IMG/VR virus record: IMGVR_UViG_3300029286_000165
Location: 1-32,181 of that record
DNA: 32,181 nucleotides
DNA from: a virus
Strand: one strand, 5' to 3'
A program made the translations under genes and the position numbers. The notes beneath the pieces are model-generated. The model worked only from the letters and a program-made list of their open reading frames with translations. It searched no databases and was not told where the DNA came from. Shown here piece after piece: positions 7,141 to 16,220 of this stretch (position 1 is its first letter; each line of letters begins with the position of its first letter).

Positions 7141-7637
7141 TGAGCGAAGTAGATAAGGTAATTATTAAATATGGAAATTCTGTTTCAGATGGAATGAAAT
7201 CTATTCTTATTGCTTATGATAAAGTAGCAACTGCCGATTTAGTTAGATCTATAAAAGTTAAATATAATTATAACACTAAAGAATTTGTTTGGCAGATGGC
7301 TAAACAAGGAGGTTATGTTTTAAGAGGTAGAAAGCCATATGGTTTGGGTACTAGAAATACTAAAAGAGGGGTTACTCAAATAAATAATAGATTCCCTAAT
7401 ATAACTGCTATTACAAACTGGATTAAAGTTAAAGGTATAGTACCCAAACCATTTGCTGGTAGTAAAAGAACAGTAACATTGAAACAATTGTCATATCTTA
7501 TAGCTAGGGGAATTGCTATTAAGGGAATAAAGCCTTTAGATTTTATATCAAAACCTATGCAGTTAGTCGATACTGAAAAATTTAGACAAGATATAGCAGA
7601 TGCGGCGGTTAAAGATTTAAAAAATAATTTAAAATAA
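7140..7637 (+). CDS. HK97-gp10-like head-tail / tail completion protein
   Basis: A 165-aa protein matching the gp10-like minor tail family by pattern: DLVRSIKVKYNYNTKEFVW, then KQGGYVLRGRKP, then ITNWIKVKGI, then SYLIARGIAIKGIKPLDFI. Relatives have 'sGRxPGxxPP…I..Wi..KGI…lAyxIaxxIhxkGix'. These proteins form the neck or tail-terminating ring. The start overlaps the preceding stop (TAATG). The next gene also overlaps by one base. Confidence 0.65.
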   Translation: MSEVDKVIIKYGNSVSDGMKSILIAYDKVATADLVRSIKVKYNYNTKEFVWQMAKQGGYVLRGRKPYGLGTRNTKRGVTQINNRFPNITAITNWIKVKGIVPKPFAGSKRTVTLKQLSYLIARGIAIKGIKPLDFISKPMQLVDTEKFRQDIADAAVKDLKNNLK

Positions 7638-8434
7638 TGGCTATTACATGTGTTGCTAAACCAAGTGAGTGGGCAAGAGTCTATGATTCTAATAGATGTA
7701 CTTATACTTTTAGTTCTGATAAATATACTGAATTAAATTATAATTTCTTAATAGAATTATATAAATATAAAACAGATGTTAGTGGCACAACAAGTGCAGC
7801 AAAAACATTAATTGGAACATTTAAAATGTACCCACTTGAAAATGGAACATGTGAATTTAACCCAACGTCAGTTTATAAAAATTATATATCATCAGATATT
7901 AATTTATCAGCAACCATATTAACGGACGCTGGAAATTCATTTGCTCAATTTGGAATGGTAGTGTATGATTATTATTCATCTGGTATAACATCTCCTGTTA
8001 AACAAGGAACACCTTATACCGAACCAGTTAGAGGAACTATTTATTATAATGGTTGTCAACAGGAAGTTCCATATGATTATGTACCATTAAATCATTTACA
8101 AGGTAATAATTTACAATGGGTAATGTCTGGAGATACTCAAACACTTGGTAACTTTTTAACTGATGCTACTGAATACAGATTAGATAATGAAGATGTAGCT
8201 TTTCTATATTTTTTATGTGAGTCTGGTAATCTACCAACAAAAATAAAATACACTTATTATTATTTACTTACTACTGGCGGTGTTCAAGTATCTATAGAAT
8301 CTGGAAATGATATAGATAGATTGATAGGGCTACCTAATGAATTCTTTAACGAAGAAAGTAGAGAAGCTTCAATGCCACAAACTAAAACATCACCAGCCAA
8401 TTATTCAGAAAGTGCGTCAATAGATTCAATATAA
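7637..8434 (+). CDS. Putative tail structural protein, beta-rich
   Basis: A 265-aa beta-rich protein, Tyr/Thr/Asn-rich without membrane segments. It begins MAITCVAKPSEWARVYDSN and includes LIGTFKMYPLENGTCEF and FAQFGMVVYDYY. The pattern recalls distal-tail or baseplate proteins of Bacteroidetes phages that are followed by a large 'Lxl-x-edexI' tail protein. Here it precedes two such genes. The last 25 residues are Ser/Ala-rich and polar. No catalytic motif is visible; the call rests mainly on position and composition. Confidence 0.45.
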   Translation: MAITCVAKPSEWARVYDSNRCTYTFSSDKYTELNYNFLIELYKYKTDVSGTTSAAKTLIGTFKMYPLENGTCEFNPTSVYKNYISSDINLSATILTDAGNSFAQFGMVVYDYYSSGITSPVKQGTPYTEPVRGTIYYNGCQQEVPYDYVPLNHLQGNNLQWVMSGDTQTLGNFLTDATEYRLDNEDVAFLYFLCESGNLPTKIKYTYYYLLTTGGVQVSIESGNDIDRLIGLPNEFFNEESREASMPQTKTSPANYSESASIDSI

Positions 8435-8448
8435 AATAATTAAAAATT

Positions 8449-9582
8449 ATGACATCAATACCACCAAAACCATTACCAATATTAGACAATGGTAAAAAAC
8501 AAATACCAGTTGTTTGGGTACCTCCAATTAGAACTTATGTTGCTTCAGGAGTTACACAAGATACTGAAATATCTTACGCCTACCCAGATACTAAAATGTG
8601 GTATTTCCCTATGTCTATGAGACATTTAAGAGAAACAGGATTAATTCCAACTGGAGTAACCTATGATAATTGGTTGTATTATAAGGTTGATTTAGTAGGT
8701 GGTGTTAATACACCTGAAATAAAAGATTATTGTCACATAGAAACAAACTACCCAGATTGGAACCCTTACTTACATTATAAAATATCAGAGTATGTTACTT
8801 ATCTGGGTTATGACTATTACACATTAATAGATTTACCTGGGACTAATTTATGTCCACCAGATTACCCTTTGTGGTGGAGATGGGTAGAAAATTCAGGCAC
8901 CCCTGTTTATATGTCAGGTGGCACTGCTTTATTCCAGGATCAGTATGGTGGTTGGGATTTAGTTTCAAGTGGCGGAACAGTTTTAAGTCAAGGTAATGTA
9001 CATAGAGATGGTTTAATATGGAGAGCTGAAATGATTGGGCTACCAGTTTATTATTCTATAAGCGCAGCCGCAGTTAATACGGAACATATATTAAATAACA
9101 AATCTTTTTATGTTTATCGAAAAGAAAAATGTGACCAATATAGTAAATGGCAATTATTTTGGTTAAACCCTCACGGTGGTTATGACAATTTTACGTTTGA
9201 TAAAAAAATTGATATTGATTATAAAATAGAAAGATCAACTTATAAACGAAGAACCCCTGTTGGAGGACCTACTAGTTTTAATAGTTATTTTGGTGGGGAA
9301 AATATATTCAACACTAATGTTAGAGAAGAAATAACATTGAGGACTAGTTTATTAACACAAAAAGAAAGTCAGTTGATGATTCAATTATGTCAATCTCCAA
9401 AGGTTTATGTAATGAAAGAATATCAATATGATACGTCAGACCCAAGTAATTTATATAAGTACGCGACCCCTTATATTATAGTGACTAATGAAATTAAATA
9501 TGAACAAAAACAGAATTCAAAGGAAGTATATTATGAAGTGAAAATTAGACCATCTAACGAAAAAATCATTCAAAGTTATTAA
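8449..9582 (+). CDS. Tail / baseplate protein with a CBM5/12-like module
   Basis: A 377-aa protein. Residues about 102-147 follow the chitin-binding type 5/12 pattern: PDWNPYLHYKISEYVTYLGYDYY, a Pro-containing loop, then PLWWRWV. This corresponds to 'WxxxxxYxxGdxVxyxGxxYxxxxxxxxxxPxxxxxxW'. The C-terminal part (FWLNPHGGYDNFTF, EEITLRTSLLTQKESQLMIQLCQSPKVYVM) resembles tail proteins of Bacteroidetes phages that end in a packed beta domain. It may contact host surface sugar while part of the tail tip. The 1573-aa gene begins at the overlapping stop codon (TAATG). Confidence 0.5.
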   Translation: MTSIPPKPLPILDNGKKQIPVVWVPPIRTYVASGVTQDTEISYAYPDTKMWYFPMSMRHLRETGLIPTGVTYDNWLYYKVDLVGGVNTPEIKDYCHIETNYPDWNPYLHYKISEYVTYLGYDYYTLIDLPGTNLCPPDYPLWWRWVENSGTPVYMSGGTALFQDQYGGWDLVSSGGTVLSQGNVHRDGLIWRAEMIGLPVYYSISAAAVNTEHILNNKSFYVYRKEKCDQYSKWQLFWLNPHGGYDNFTFDKKIDIDYKIERSTYKRRTPVGGPTSFNSYFGGENIFNTNVREEITLRTSLLTQKESQLMIQLCQSPKVYVMKEYQYDTSDPSNLYKYATPYIIVTNEIKYEQKQNSKEVYYEVKIRPSNEKIIQSY

Positions 9583-12500
9583 TGAAAAGTGAATTAAAAG
9601 TTTTATATAAACCTGAGATAGTTGTACAAAATTCTAATTTCAATCAGTACACGGATTATTGGACAAGCCAGATAACGGGCACTAGTACAGATTATACGAT
9701 ATTATCTGGTTGGACTTGGACAAACGGACAGATGTGGCATGATGTTGGAAACACTTATCAAATATGGCAAGTATTAAAGCCATCTAGTATACCAGAAAGA
9801 CAATATAAAATTGAATTTCAAGCAACCATTTTAACTGGTGGTATTATGTGTAATCTATTCGGAGAGACAGGTACATATTTTACAACATCAGGCTTTCATC
9901 AAGAAATAGTAACTATCACTACTTTATCGGGTGTATTAAGAGAAGATGAAATAGTCTTTACGCCTACTATAGATTTTAATGGGTGGATTACTAATATAAG
10001 AGTATTGAGTATAATAACAAAAGTAGATGTTTTAGATTTATATGAAGATGAAGATATATCTTTAACATTCCAAGTTAGTAATGGATTATCTAATATAAGT
10101 AGTTCTTATTCAAAAACTATAAAATTACCAGGTACAAATAGCAATAATAATATTATAAATAATTTAAATGTAGAAAGTAATTTTGTAGATACAACTAATT
10201 ATGCTGATAAAAATGTTATTTTTTTTAGTAAGAAATTAGATTGTATATTCTATAACGATAGTATTGAAGTATTAAGAGGGTATTTAATAATTGAAAATTG
10301 TAATAAGATAAATGGTTTAATAGAATATGAAGGAACTATTTATTCAAATAATAGAAATTTTGCTGATGTATTAGGAGATAAATTAATACGTGGAAATTAT
10401 GACTCTAATAATGATATTAAAACATTTGGAAAATATAATCACACTTTTAATTGGACTAATATAGAAAATAGTTGGAAATTAATATATGATACATGGGATC
10501 CAAATTATGGTTATCATGTAGATGATTATATTTCTTATAACGAGATAAACTATGTTTGTATTTTTGATGTCCCAGGACCTTATTTATACCCGAATATAAA
10601 TACTACTTATTGGGCAGTAACACAGGAAAATTATTATGATACTCACACAGGATATTATTACCCATTAATTGATCATTCTGGAATACCAAAAACAACTGAT
10701 TATATTCGTTTAGAAAATTTTAAACCATCATTCTATGCTAAAGAATTATGGGACGAAATATTTAACGCAGCAGGATTTTCATATACATCAACATTTTTAA
10801 ATAGTGTATCTTTCAAAAATTTAGTTATACCACACCCAAACGATATATTTATAAATGAAAACGAATATTATGATAAATTTAACGTAGGTTTAAATTCAGG
10901 AATAACTTTAAATAATGATATTAGCGGTTATAAAAATCAAGTAATAGATTTTAATAAATATGATGGCACATATTATTATAATGATAATAATGTTTATAAT
11001 GCTGGATACTGGACAGTAACTAGTTCAGGAGTATTTAATTTAAATTTTGAGATAAAATATTCACTCTATGTTAGTGGAACAACAACAGTAGGATCACCAG
11101 GTCCAGATCCATCATCATATCAAAATGATAGATTAATAAAAATATATTTACAATTAGCCAAAAGAAGAACTAACGGAGAATATGTTGTAATATCAAACGA
11201 TACTAAAGAAATAATATTCGATCAAAATACAATTAACACTTGGTTAATAACAGAAGACGATTTTATAGGAGTCGCTGAAAGCGTTAATCTATATAAAAAT
11301 GAACAAATTTTCTGTTATTTAGGATTTGAAACATTAAACACCAACTTATATGTTTATGTTAATGGCAGTTTAGCTAGTACGACTTGGTGGCATTTTGGAT
11401 TTGATATACTTCCATCAATAGACATATCTCAAGTTAATTCATGTTTTAATAATGAATTAGTTTCAGTTAATTATTATCTAGAAGATCAAACTGTATATGG
11501 AGAAAATATGCTACCAGTTGATATGGCTCAAATAGATTATATTAAATCTATATCTAATAAATTTAATTTAATATTTACTGAAAATCCAGATAAACCTAAT
11601 GATTTTATAATAGAACCATACGATATTTTCTATACAGGAACTACATATATCGACTGGAGTGATAAAATTAATAGAGCAAAAGAGATTAGAATAGAAAGAA
11701 TACCTTATTTAATTGATAGCGCAATAGAATTTTTATTCAAAGAAGATGGAAATGACGAACTATTAAGTAAATATTTAGAAAAAACAAGCCATAATTTTGG
11801 TGATTATTTAATTAAAAACCCATATTTGAGCGAGAAAACAGAGAAAATAAACGACGTTTTTTCATCAACTATGATGGACACTATAGCGAGTTCTCCATTT
11901 ATTTCATCAAAAATATATAATTTAAACGACGAATTTTGCGATAACCTACCAACAGACTCAGATTATAATACAAGAATATTATATAGAAAGGTTGTAAATA
12001 ATACTGGTGGAGTTTCATTACCTGTATTAGGGTTTGATCCTCTTTGGGACACTGGATTAACATTTACAGACAGTGGTAATACATTATATCTATGTGGAAT
12101 GATAAGTAAGAGCAGAGTACCTTATGCTGGTTATTTAGATGATCCAATTACTCCTACATTAGATTTAAATTATGGTTCTGTTAAGTATAATTATGTAGAT
12201 GTAACGACTCAAAATAATTTAACGTGGGTTTATTGGCGTAATAAATTATCTTTATATTTAAACCCGAACTCAAAGAAGATAACTTATTCGATAAGATTAA
12301 ATATTTCTGATATTAGTACAATTGATTTTAGAAAAAAAATAATGATTGATAATAATCTTTATTTAATAAGTAAAATAGTTGATTGGAATAATGGAATAGA
12401 TTGCAGGGTTGAAATGTTCCAATTAAATACTTATGTAGATTATGGTTTTTTCACGATAGATGAATGGAAAGTTCCAAGTACTTTAACACAAACAAATGAA

Positions 12501-14303
12501 AAAAAGGTACTTGACTTATATATAGATAATATAAGTTATAGTCCTTATCAATCTGGTTCTACAGTTAGAACTTCACAAAATTCTTTTCCACAGGGAGCAA
12601 AAGGTTTAGTAATTGGAAATTCTAATAATATGAACTCTTCTGATTTTGTTGTCATAGGAGCTGGTAATGAAATTTATGGTAGTAATAATATATTATTTGG
12701 GTCAAATAAGGTTAAGGTTGATGTATTGAGTGGAGGAACTATATATCAGGAAGGTATATTGGTTAGTGGATCTACTCAAGTGACGACTGGAATAACTTAT
12801 GATACTGATGTTATGGCTATTAACGTCGACAATCAAATTATTGACGAATATGGTTTATATGTTGGTGGGTTAACTTATAGCGGTCTTACCAAAGCAATAA
12901 CAATTGACGATAGAGGTAAATTGTATTATTCGTTTGTTAGTAATAATTTAATAGGCAATATTAGTGGTGACACTACAGTTGCTTATGGGTATAAAAATTA
13001 TAATTTATCACCAGCTTCACATTCTTTAAGCGGTGGAACATGGTACAGTTTAACTGGGTTAAGTTTGACTTGGGTTACAACAGGATTCACGGAAACTGAT
13101 GATGTTGCATTTTATTCAGGGAGAACCATTAATTGTAGATTTGACGCTAAGATTGATGGGCAGATAGACGGAGCAGATTATTTAGATTTGGAAATATACG
13201 ATAGGAAAAACGATACAATTATTTGCTCAGGTATAATGGAAAAACATGATATAGGAAGTATAGGTTGTTTTGGAGTTGGTCCAGTAACTGATGGTGAATA
13301 TATATTAAGGGTGAAGTGTGATGTTGACATGACGTTAGTTCTTTATAGGGTTTATTTTTTAATAGCCACATTAGGTAGTGATGGGAAATCAGGTAGTTCT
13401 GGTACATCTGGTAATTCAGGGTCATCTGGTAGCTCTGGTTGGAGCGGTGGTAGTTCAGGAACATCAGGTAGTTCAGGCACATCAGGTAGTTCTGGTAGTT
13501 CAGGCACATCAGGTAGTTCAGGCGCAACAGGTAGTTCTGGTAGTTCAGGCACATCAGGTAGCTCTGGTAGTTCAGGCACATCAGGTAGTTCTGGTTGGAG
13601 TGGTGGTAGTTCTGGTAGCTCTGGTTGGAGCGGTGGTAGCTCAGGTACATCAGGTTGGAGTGGTGGTAGCTCAGGTACATCAGGTTGGAGTGGCGGTAGC
13701 TCAGGTACATCAGGTTGGAGTGGTGGTAGCTCAGGTACATCAGGTGCGTCAGGCAGTTCTGGTGATAGCCCAGCATATACTATTGATGAAGTATTTTATT
13801 ATGTGGAAGGTCAGACAACTCTTTATGTTCCATATATTCAAACTAGTGGTATAACTATTTTAGGATCAGGAGTACCTGTTGGTATGACATCTGGTAGTTC
13901 AGGTGTAGGAGGGTCTTCAGGTATATCTGGTATATCAGGCAGTTCAGGTAAATCAGGATCTTCTGGTATAACTGGCACTTCTGGGAGTTCAGGTTTAACA
14001 GGTTCTTCAGGATATTCTGGGTCTTCCGGTATTAATGGTTCTTTTTTAGGTACACATGGTACATCTGGTAGTTCCGGAGTTACAGGAGCCAGTGGTTCTT
14101 CTGGACTAACAAATATAATACCACCAACATACGTATACGCTACACTTTATTATAATACAGGAACAACCACATTATATACACCAAATATTTCCATTTCAAC
14201 GGCTTTAGTTGGGACTAAAGTATATTATGTGGCTGATTCATCTGGTGGTACAGTAACTAGAAAATTAACTTTCACTAATGGAATTTTAACAGGAGAAACA
14301 TAA
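9582..14303 (+). CDS. Giant tail-tip protein with collagen-like stalks
   Basis: The 1573-aa protein begins with a jelly-roll-like region (about 15-145). A core typical of Bacteroidetes phage baseplate proteins follows: LDLYEDEDISLTFQVSN, SSYSKTIKLPGTNSNNNI, VLRGYLIIENC and NRNFADVLGDKLI. A second CBM5/12-like module lies at about 303-345 (WDPNYGYHVDDYISYNEINY … YWAV). After about residue 1265 come Gly-X-Y-like tracts (GSSGTS, GWSGGS) in two blocks, encoded at about 13378-13765 and 13888-14105. Each block is followed by a short beta motif with 'YY…TTTLY'. The protein probably anchors the tail tip and presents trimeric stalks. It lies upstream of DUF1566 and LamG-like adhesin genes. Confidence 0.65.
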   Translation: MKSELKVLYKPEIVVQNSNFNQYTDYWTSQITGTSTDYTILSGWTWTNGQMWHDVGNTYQIWQVLKPSSIPERQYKIEFQATILTGGIMCNLFGETGTYFTTSGFHQEIVTITTLSGVLREDEIVFTPTIDFNGWITNIRVLSIITKVDVLDLYEDEDISLTFQVSNGLSNISSSYSKTIKLPGTNSNNNIINNLNVESNFVDTTNYADKNVIFFSKKLDCIFYNDSIEVLRGYLIIENCNKINGLIEYEGTIYSNNRNFADVLGDKLIRGNYDSNNDIKTFGKYNHTFNWTNIENSWKLIYDTWDPNYGYHVDDYISYNEINYVCIFDVPGPYLYPNINTTYWAVTQENYYDTHTGYYYPLIDHSGIPKTTDYIRLENFKPSFYAKELWDEIFNAAGFSYTSTFLNSVSFKNLVIPHPNDIFINENEYYDKFNVGLNSGITLNNDISGYKNQVIDFNKYDGTYYYNDNNVYNAGYWTVTSSGVFNLNFEIKYSLYVSGTTTVGSPGPDPSSYQNDRLIKIYLQLAKRRTNGEYVVISNDTKEIIFDQNTINTWLITEDDFIGVAESVNLYKNEQIFCYLGFETLNTNLYVYVNGSLASTTWWHFGFDILPSIDISQVNSCFNNELVSVNYYLEDQTVYGENMLPVDMAQIDYIKSISNKFNLIFTENPDKPNDFIIEPYDIFYTGTTYIDWSDKINRAKEIRIERIPYLIDSAIEFLFKEDGNDELLSKYLEKTSHNFGDYLIKNPYLSEKTEKINDVFSSTMMDTIASSPFISSKIYNLNDEFCDNLPTDSDYNTRILYRKVVNNTGGVSLPVLGFDPLWDTGLTFTDSGNTLYLCGMISKSRVPYAGYLDDPITPTLDLNYGSVKYNYVDVTTQNNLTWVYWRNKLSLYLNPNSKKITYSIRLNISDISTIDFRKKIMIDNNLYLISKIVDWNNGIDCRVEMFQLNTYVDYGFFTIDEWKVPSTLTQTNEKKVLDLYIDNISYSPYQSGSTVRTSQNSFPQGAKGLVIGNSNNMNSSDFVVIGAGNEIYGSNNILFGSNKVKVDVLSGGTIYQEGILVSGSTQVTTGITYDTDVMAINVDNQIIDEYGLYVGGLTYSGLTKAITIDDRGKLYYSFVSNNLIGNISGDTTVAYGYKNYNLSPASHSLSGGTWYSLTGLSLTWVTTGFTETDDVAFYSGRTINCRFDAKIDGQIDGADYLDLEIYDRKNDTIICSGIMEKHDIGSIGCFGVGPVTDGEYILRVKCDVDMTLVLYRVYFLIATLGSDGKSGSSGTSGNSGSSGSSGWSGGSSGTSGSSGTSGSSGSSGTSGSSGATGSSGSSGTSGSSGSSGTSGSSGWSGGSSGSSGWSGGSSGTSGWSGGSSGTSGWSGGSSGTSGWSGGSSGTSGASGSSGDSPAYTIDEVFYYVEGQTTLYVPYIQTSGITILGSGVPVGMTSGSSGVGGSSGISGISGSSGKSGSSGITGTSGSSGLTGSSGYSGSSGINGSFLGTHGTSGSSGVTGASGSSGLTNIIPPTYVYATLYYNTGTTTLYTPNISISTALVGTKVYYVADSSGGTVTRKLTFTNGILTGET
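13623..13742 (+). repeat. Four 30-bp tandem repeats in the collagen-like segment
   Basis: Units starting at 13623, 13653, 13683 and 13713 encode GWSGGSSGTS. They differ by single silent changes (AGC/AGT, GGT/GGC). The extra Gly in each unit breaks strict Gly-X-Y phase, giving a regular interruption every ten residues. Tandem units like this can change copy number by slippage. Confidence 0.85.
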
Positions 14304-14315
14304 AAATAATAAAAT

Positions 14316-14843
14316 ATGTTAATAACAAACGGAATAGGAGAAATACATTTGAACTCAAACAATCAAATTTTAAATAGAGATGTTGGTTTGGGAGATTATT
14401 ATGGAGGAGGGTACGTAGTAATTACCGGAGACACCCTTTATATAATGTCACCATATGATTGCTTTTACATGTGGGGGTGTAATGGAGTTTCAACTTATGC
14501 TACTGGAACTACAATAGGATTAGGACAGATAAATACTAATTTAATTATTGCTGCTTGCGCAGATAGCGCAGCTAAAATTTGTGAAGATTACGAACTAGCT
14601 GGCTACGCTGACTGGTTTATGCCGTGTTATTATGAGATGAAATCTGCGTTCGAAATAACTACAAAAGAGGAAAATAAGTTTAATTTTAATTTAACTACAA
14701 CCCTTCGTTATTGGACTGCGAGTGAATATAGCAGTACAGTGGTACAGTCTCTTCGGACTGATGTATGGGGAGGTCAACTTAATGTTAGTAATAAAGGTAG
14801 AGAATTACTTTTTAGACCTTTTAGAAAAACAACAATTAATTGA
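14316..14843 (+). CDS. DUF1566 / Lcl-type C-type-lectin-like adhesin
   Basis: A 175-aa protein with the DUF1566 pattern: GGGYVVITGDTLYI at 30-43, MWGCNG at 52-57, IGLGQINTNLI at 67-77, C81 … C89, AGYADWFMP at 95-103 with EMKSAF after it, RYWTASEY at 131-138 and a closing LLFRPFRK. The fold is C-type-lectin-like and is used in phage tips as a receptor-binding domain. The N-terminus (NGIGEIHLNSNNQIL) resembles short tags on other fibre genes here. A second, more canonical copy lies at 31494-31988. Confidence 0.65.
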   Translation: MLITNGIGEIHLNSNNQILNRDVGLGDYYGGGYVVITGDTLYIMSPYDCFYMWGCNGVSTYATGTTIGLGQINTNLIIAACADSAAKICEDYELAGYADWFMPCYYEMKSAFEITTKEENKFNFNLTTTLRYWTASEYSSTVVQSLRTDVWGGQLNVSNKGRELLFRPFRKTTIN

Positions 14844-14858
14844 TGGGAGAATTTTAAT

Positions 14859-15956
14859 ATGGAAAACTGGCAATATGGTCCAACGGTCCCCAATAATGGA
14901 GGGGGAGTTATATTTGATAGTAATGGTAAGGTTGAAATAAAACCAGAAGAGGTGTATTATATACCAAGTGATATAAATTGCTGCTATAAAGTGAATGAAA
15001 AAACTTTAGTGTATTATAGATTTGATGGTGATTATAAAGATAGTGGGCCTTATAATTTTAATCTTATAAAAGGAAACGTATTTGATAATATTCCATTCAG
15101 TTCAGATAGCGTTTGTTCACTATCTCTAGACGTTCAGAATATACCTACTAATCATCTGAGTTATCTTTATAATAATATGACTCAAGTAATGACAGGATTT
15201 ACCACAGTTTCATTTTGGATTAAGTTTAACGACCCTTATATTGAAGTGCCAGACTTATACCCATTTGAAATATTCAGATTAACTAGTAGTTTCCCACACC
15301 CATTTTATGGTGGTTTATGTTATATGTTTGTATATTTATCTGTAGCTCACCCAGATGTTCTTTACTCTCGAACATCAGTTAATGGTTATCGTAATATATC
15401 TAATGATAAGGGTTGGAATAATATAGTAATTGTAGTAGAAGATGTATACCCGTTAACGACTAATTTTTATTTTAATGGTAATCTTTTTATACACAATACA
15501 TCTTTTTATTATCTTACCACACCGTTCACAGATACGTTAACCATATGTAAGGGTTTGAGTTATAATCATTATAATAATTGGCCTTTTAAAATGGACGATT
15601 TTGTAATTGAAAATGATCATTGGGATATTAATAAAATATGGTCTATGTATTTATGTGGAAATCCATATACTGGGGATAGAACAATTGACGGGTATGTTGA
15701 TGGAACAGAAGATGCAATATTTAATATTGTGGATATTGATGATTGGCATAATTCACATGTATTTACAGCTGTAGGTAAATTCGTTAATAGAATAGAATGG
15801 GTAATATTTGACACATCAATAAGAGTAAGTGAAATTGATAGAACTCCATATACAATTAGGTACCAAATTCAAAATGTTTACTCTGGATTATCACTAACAG
15901 TTAAATGTTATGATATAGATGGTAATTCAGTTACAGTTAAGGGAATATGCGTATAA
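14859..15956 (+). CDS. LamG-like (concanavalin A fold) tail fibre protein
   Basis: The 365-aa protein begins with a short tag (PNNGGGVIFDSNGKVEI) shared in outline with other fibre genes. A LamG / concanavalin-A-like jelly roll follows: LVYYRFDGDYKDSGPYNF at about 50, TVSFWIKF, GWNNIVIVVEDV, NFYFNGNLF, then MDDFVIENDHWDINKIWSMY, which marks the end of the lectin fold. The C-terminal 80 residues form a separate beta domain (NIVDIDDWHNSHVF … KCYDIDGN). It probably binds host glycans. It follows the DUF1566 gene by 15 bases. Confidence 0.6.
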   Translation: MENWQYGPTVPNNGGGVIFDSNGKVEIKPEEVYYIPSDINCCYKVNEKTLVYYRFDGDYKDSGPYNFNLIKGNVFDNIPFSSDSVCSLSLDVQNIPTNHLSYLYNNMTQVMTGFTTVSFWIKFNDPYIEVPDLYPFEIFRLTSSFPHPFYGGLCYMFVYLSVAHPDVLYSRTSVNGYRNISNDKGWNNIVIVVEDVYPLTTNFYFNGNLFIHNTSFYYLTTPFTDTLTICKGLSYNHYNNWPFKMDDFVIENDHWDINKIWSMYLCGNPYTGDRTIDGYVDGTEDAIFNIVDIDDWHNSHVFTAVGKFVNRIEWVIFDTSIRVSEIDRTPYTIRYQIQNVYSGLSLTVKCYDIDGNSVTVKGICV

Positions 15957-15974
15957 ATTAAAACAATATATATA

Positions 15975-16220
15975 ATGAAAGAACTAATAGATAATACCTT
16001 TAAGAATATAAGTGGAATTAAGAAAATAAAAAATCATACTTTAATTATTAATTCTGACGATATATATTATATGAAAGCTTATTATAGAAGAATAAAACAA
16101 TATATATCTTATAAGACTTGGGAAAATATTGTTATTAATTATTCAATAGAAACAATGGAAGATATATTTACATCAGGAGATATATTACTTGATGCGATAA
16201 TAAAAAAATATGAAAAATAA
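15975..16220 (+). CDS. Small hypothetical protein before the tape measure
   Basis: An 81-aa helical, Lys/Ile/Tyr-rich protein (MKELIDNTFKNISGIKKIKN … DAIIKKYEK). Its stop overlaps the tape-measure start (TAATGG). In other tailed phages the genes just before the tape measure encode tail-assembly chaperones, often with a frameshift; no second overlapping frame is seen here. The role is unknown. Confidence 0.5.
   Translation: MKELIDNTFKNISGIKKIKNHTLIINSDDIYYMKAYYRRIKQYISYKTWENIVINYSIETMEDIFTSGDILLDAIIKKYEK

Noticed and set aside
13623-13742. Tandem repeats resembling a CRISPR array
   Set aside because: Repeats have no spacers and are in frame with a coding collagen-like segment.
13219-13776. 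Leftward and alternative-frame ORFs (also 13352-13579 and 13378-13854)
   Set aside because: Shadows of the collagen-like tract in the 1573-aa gene; repetitive composition without a start context.
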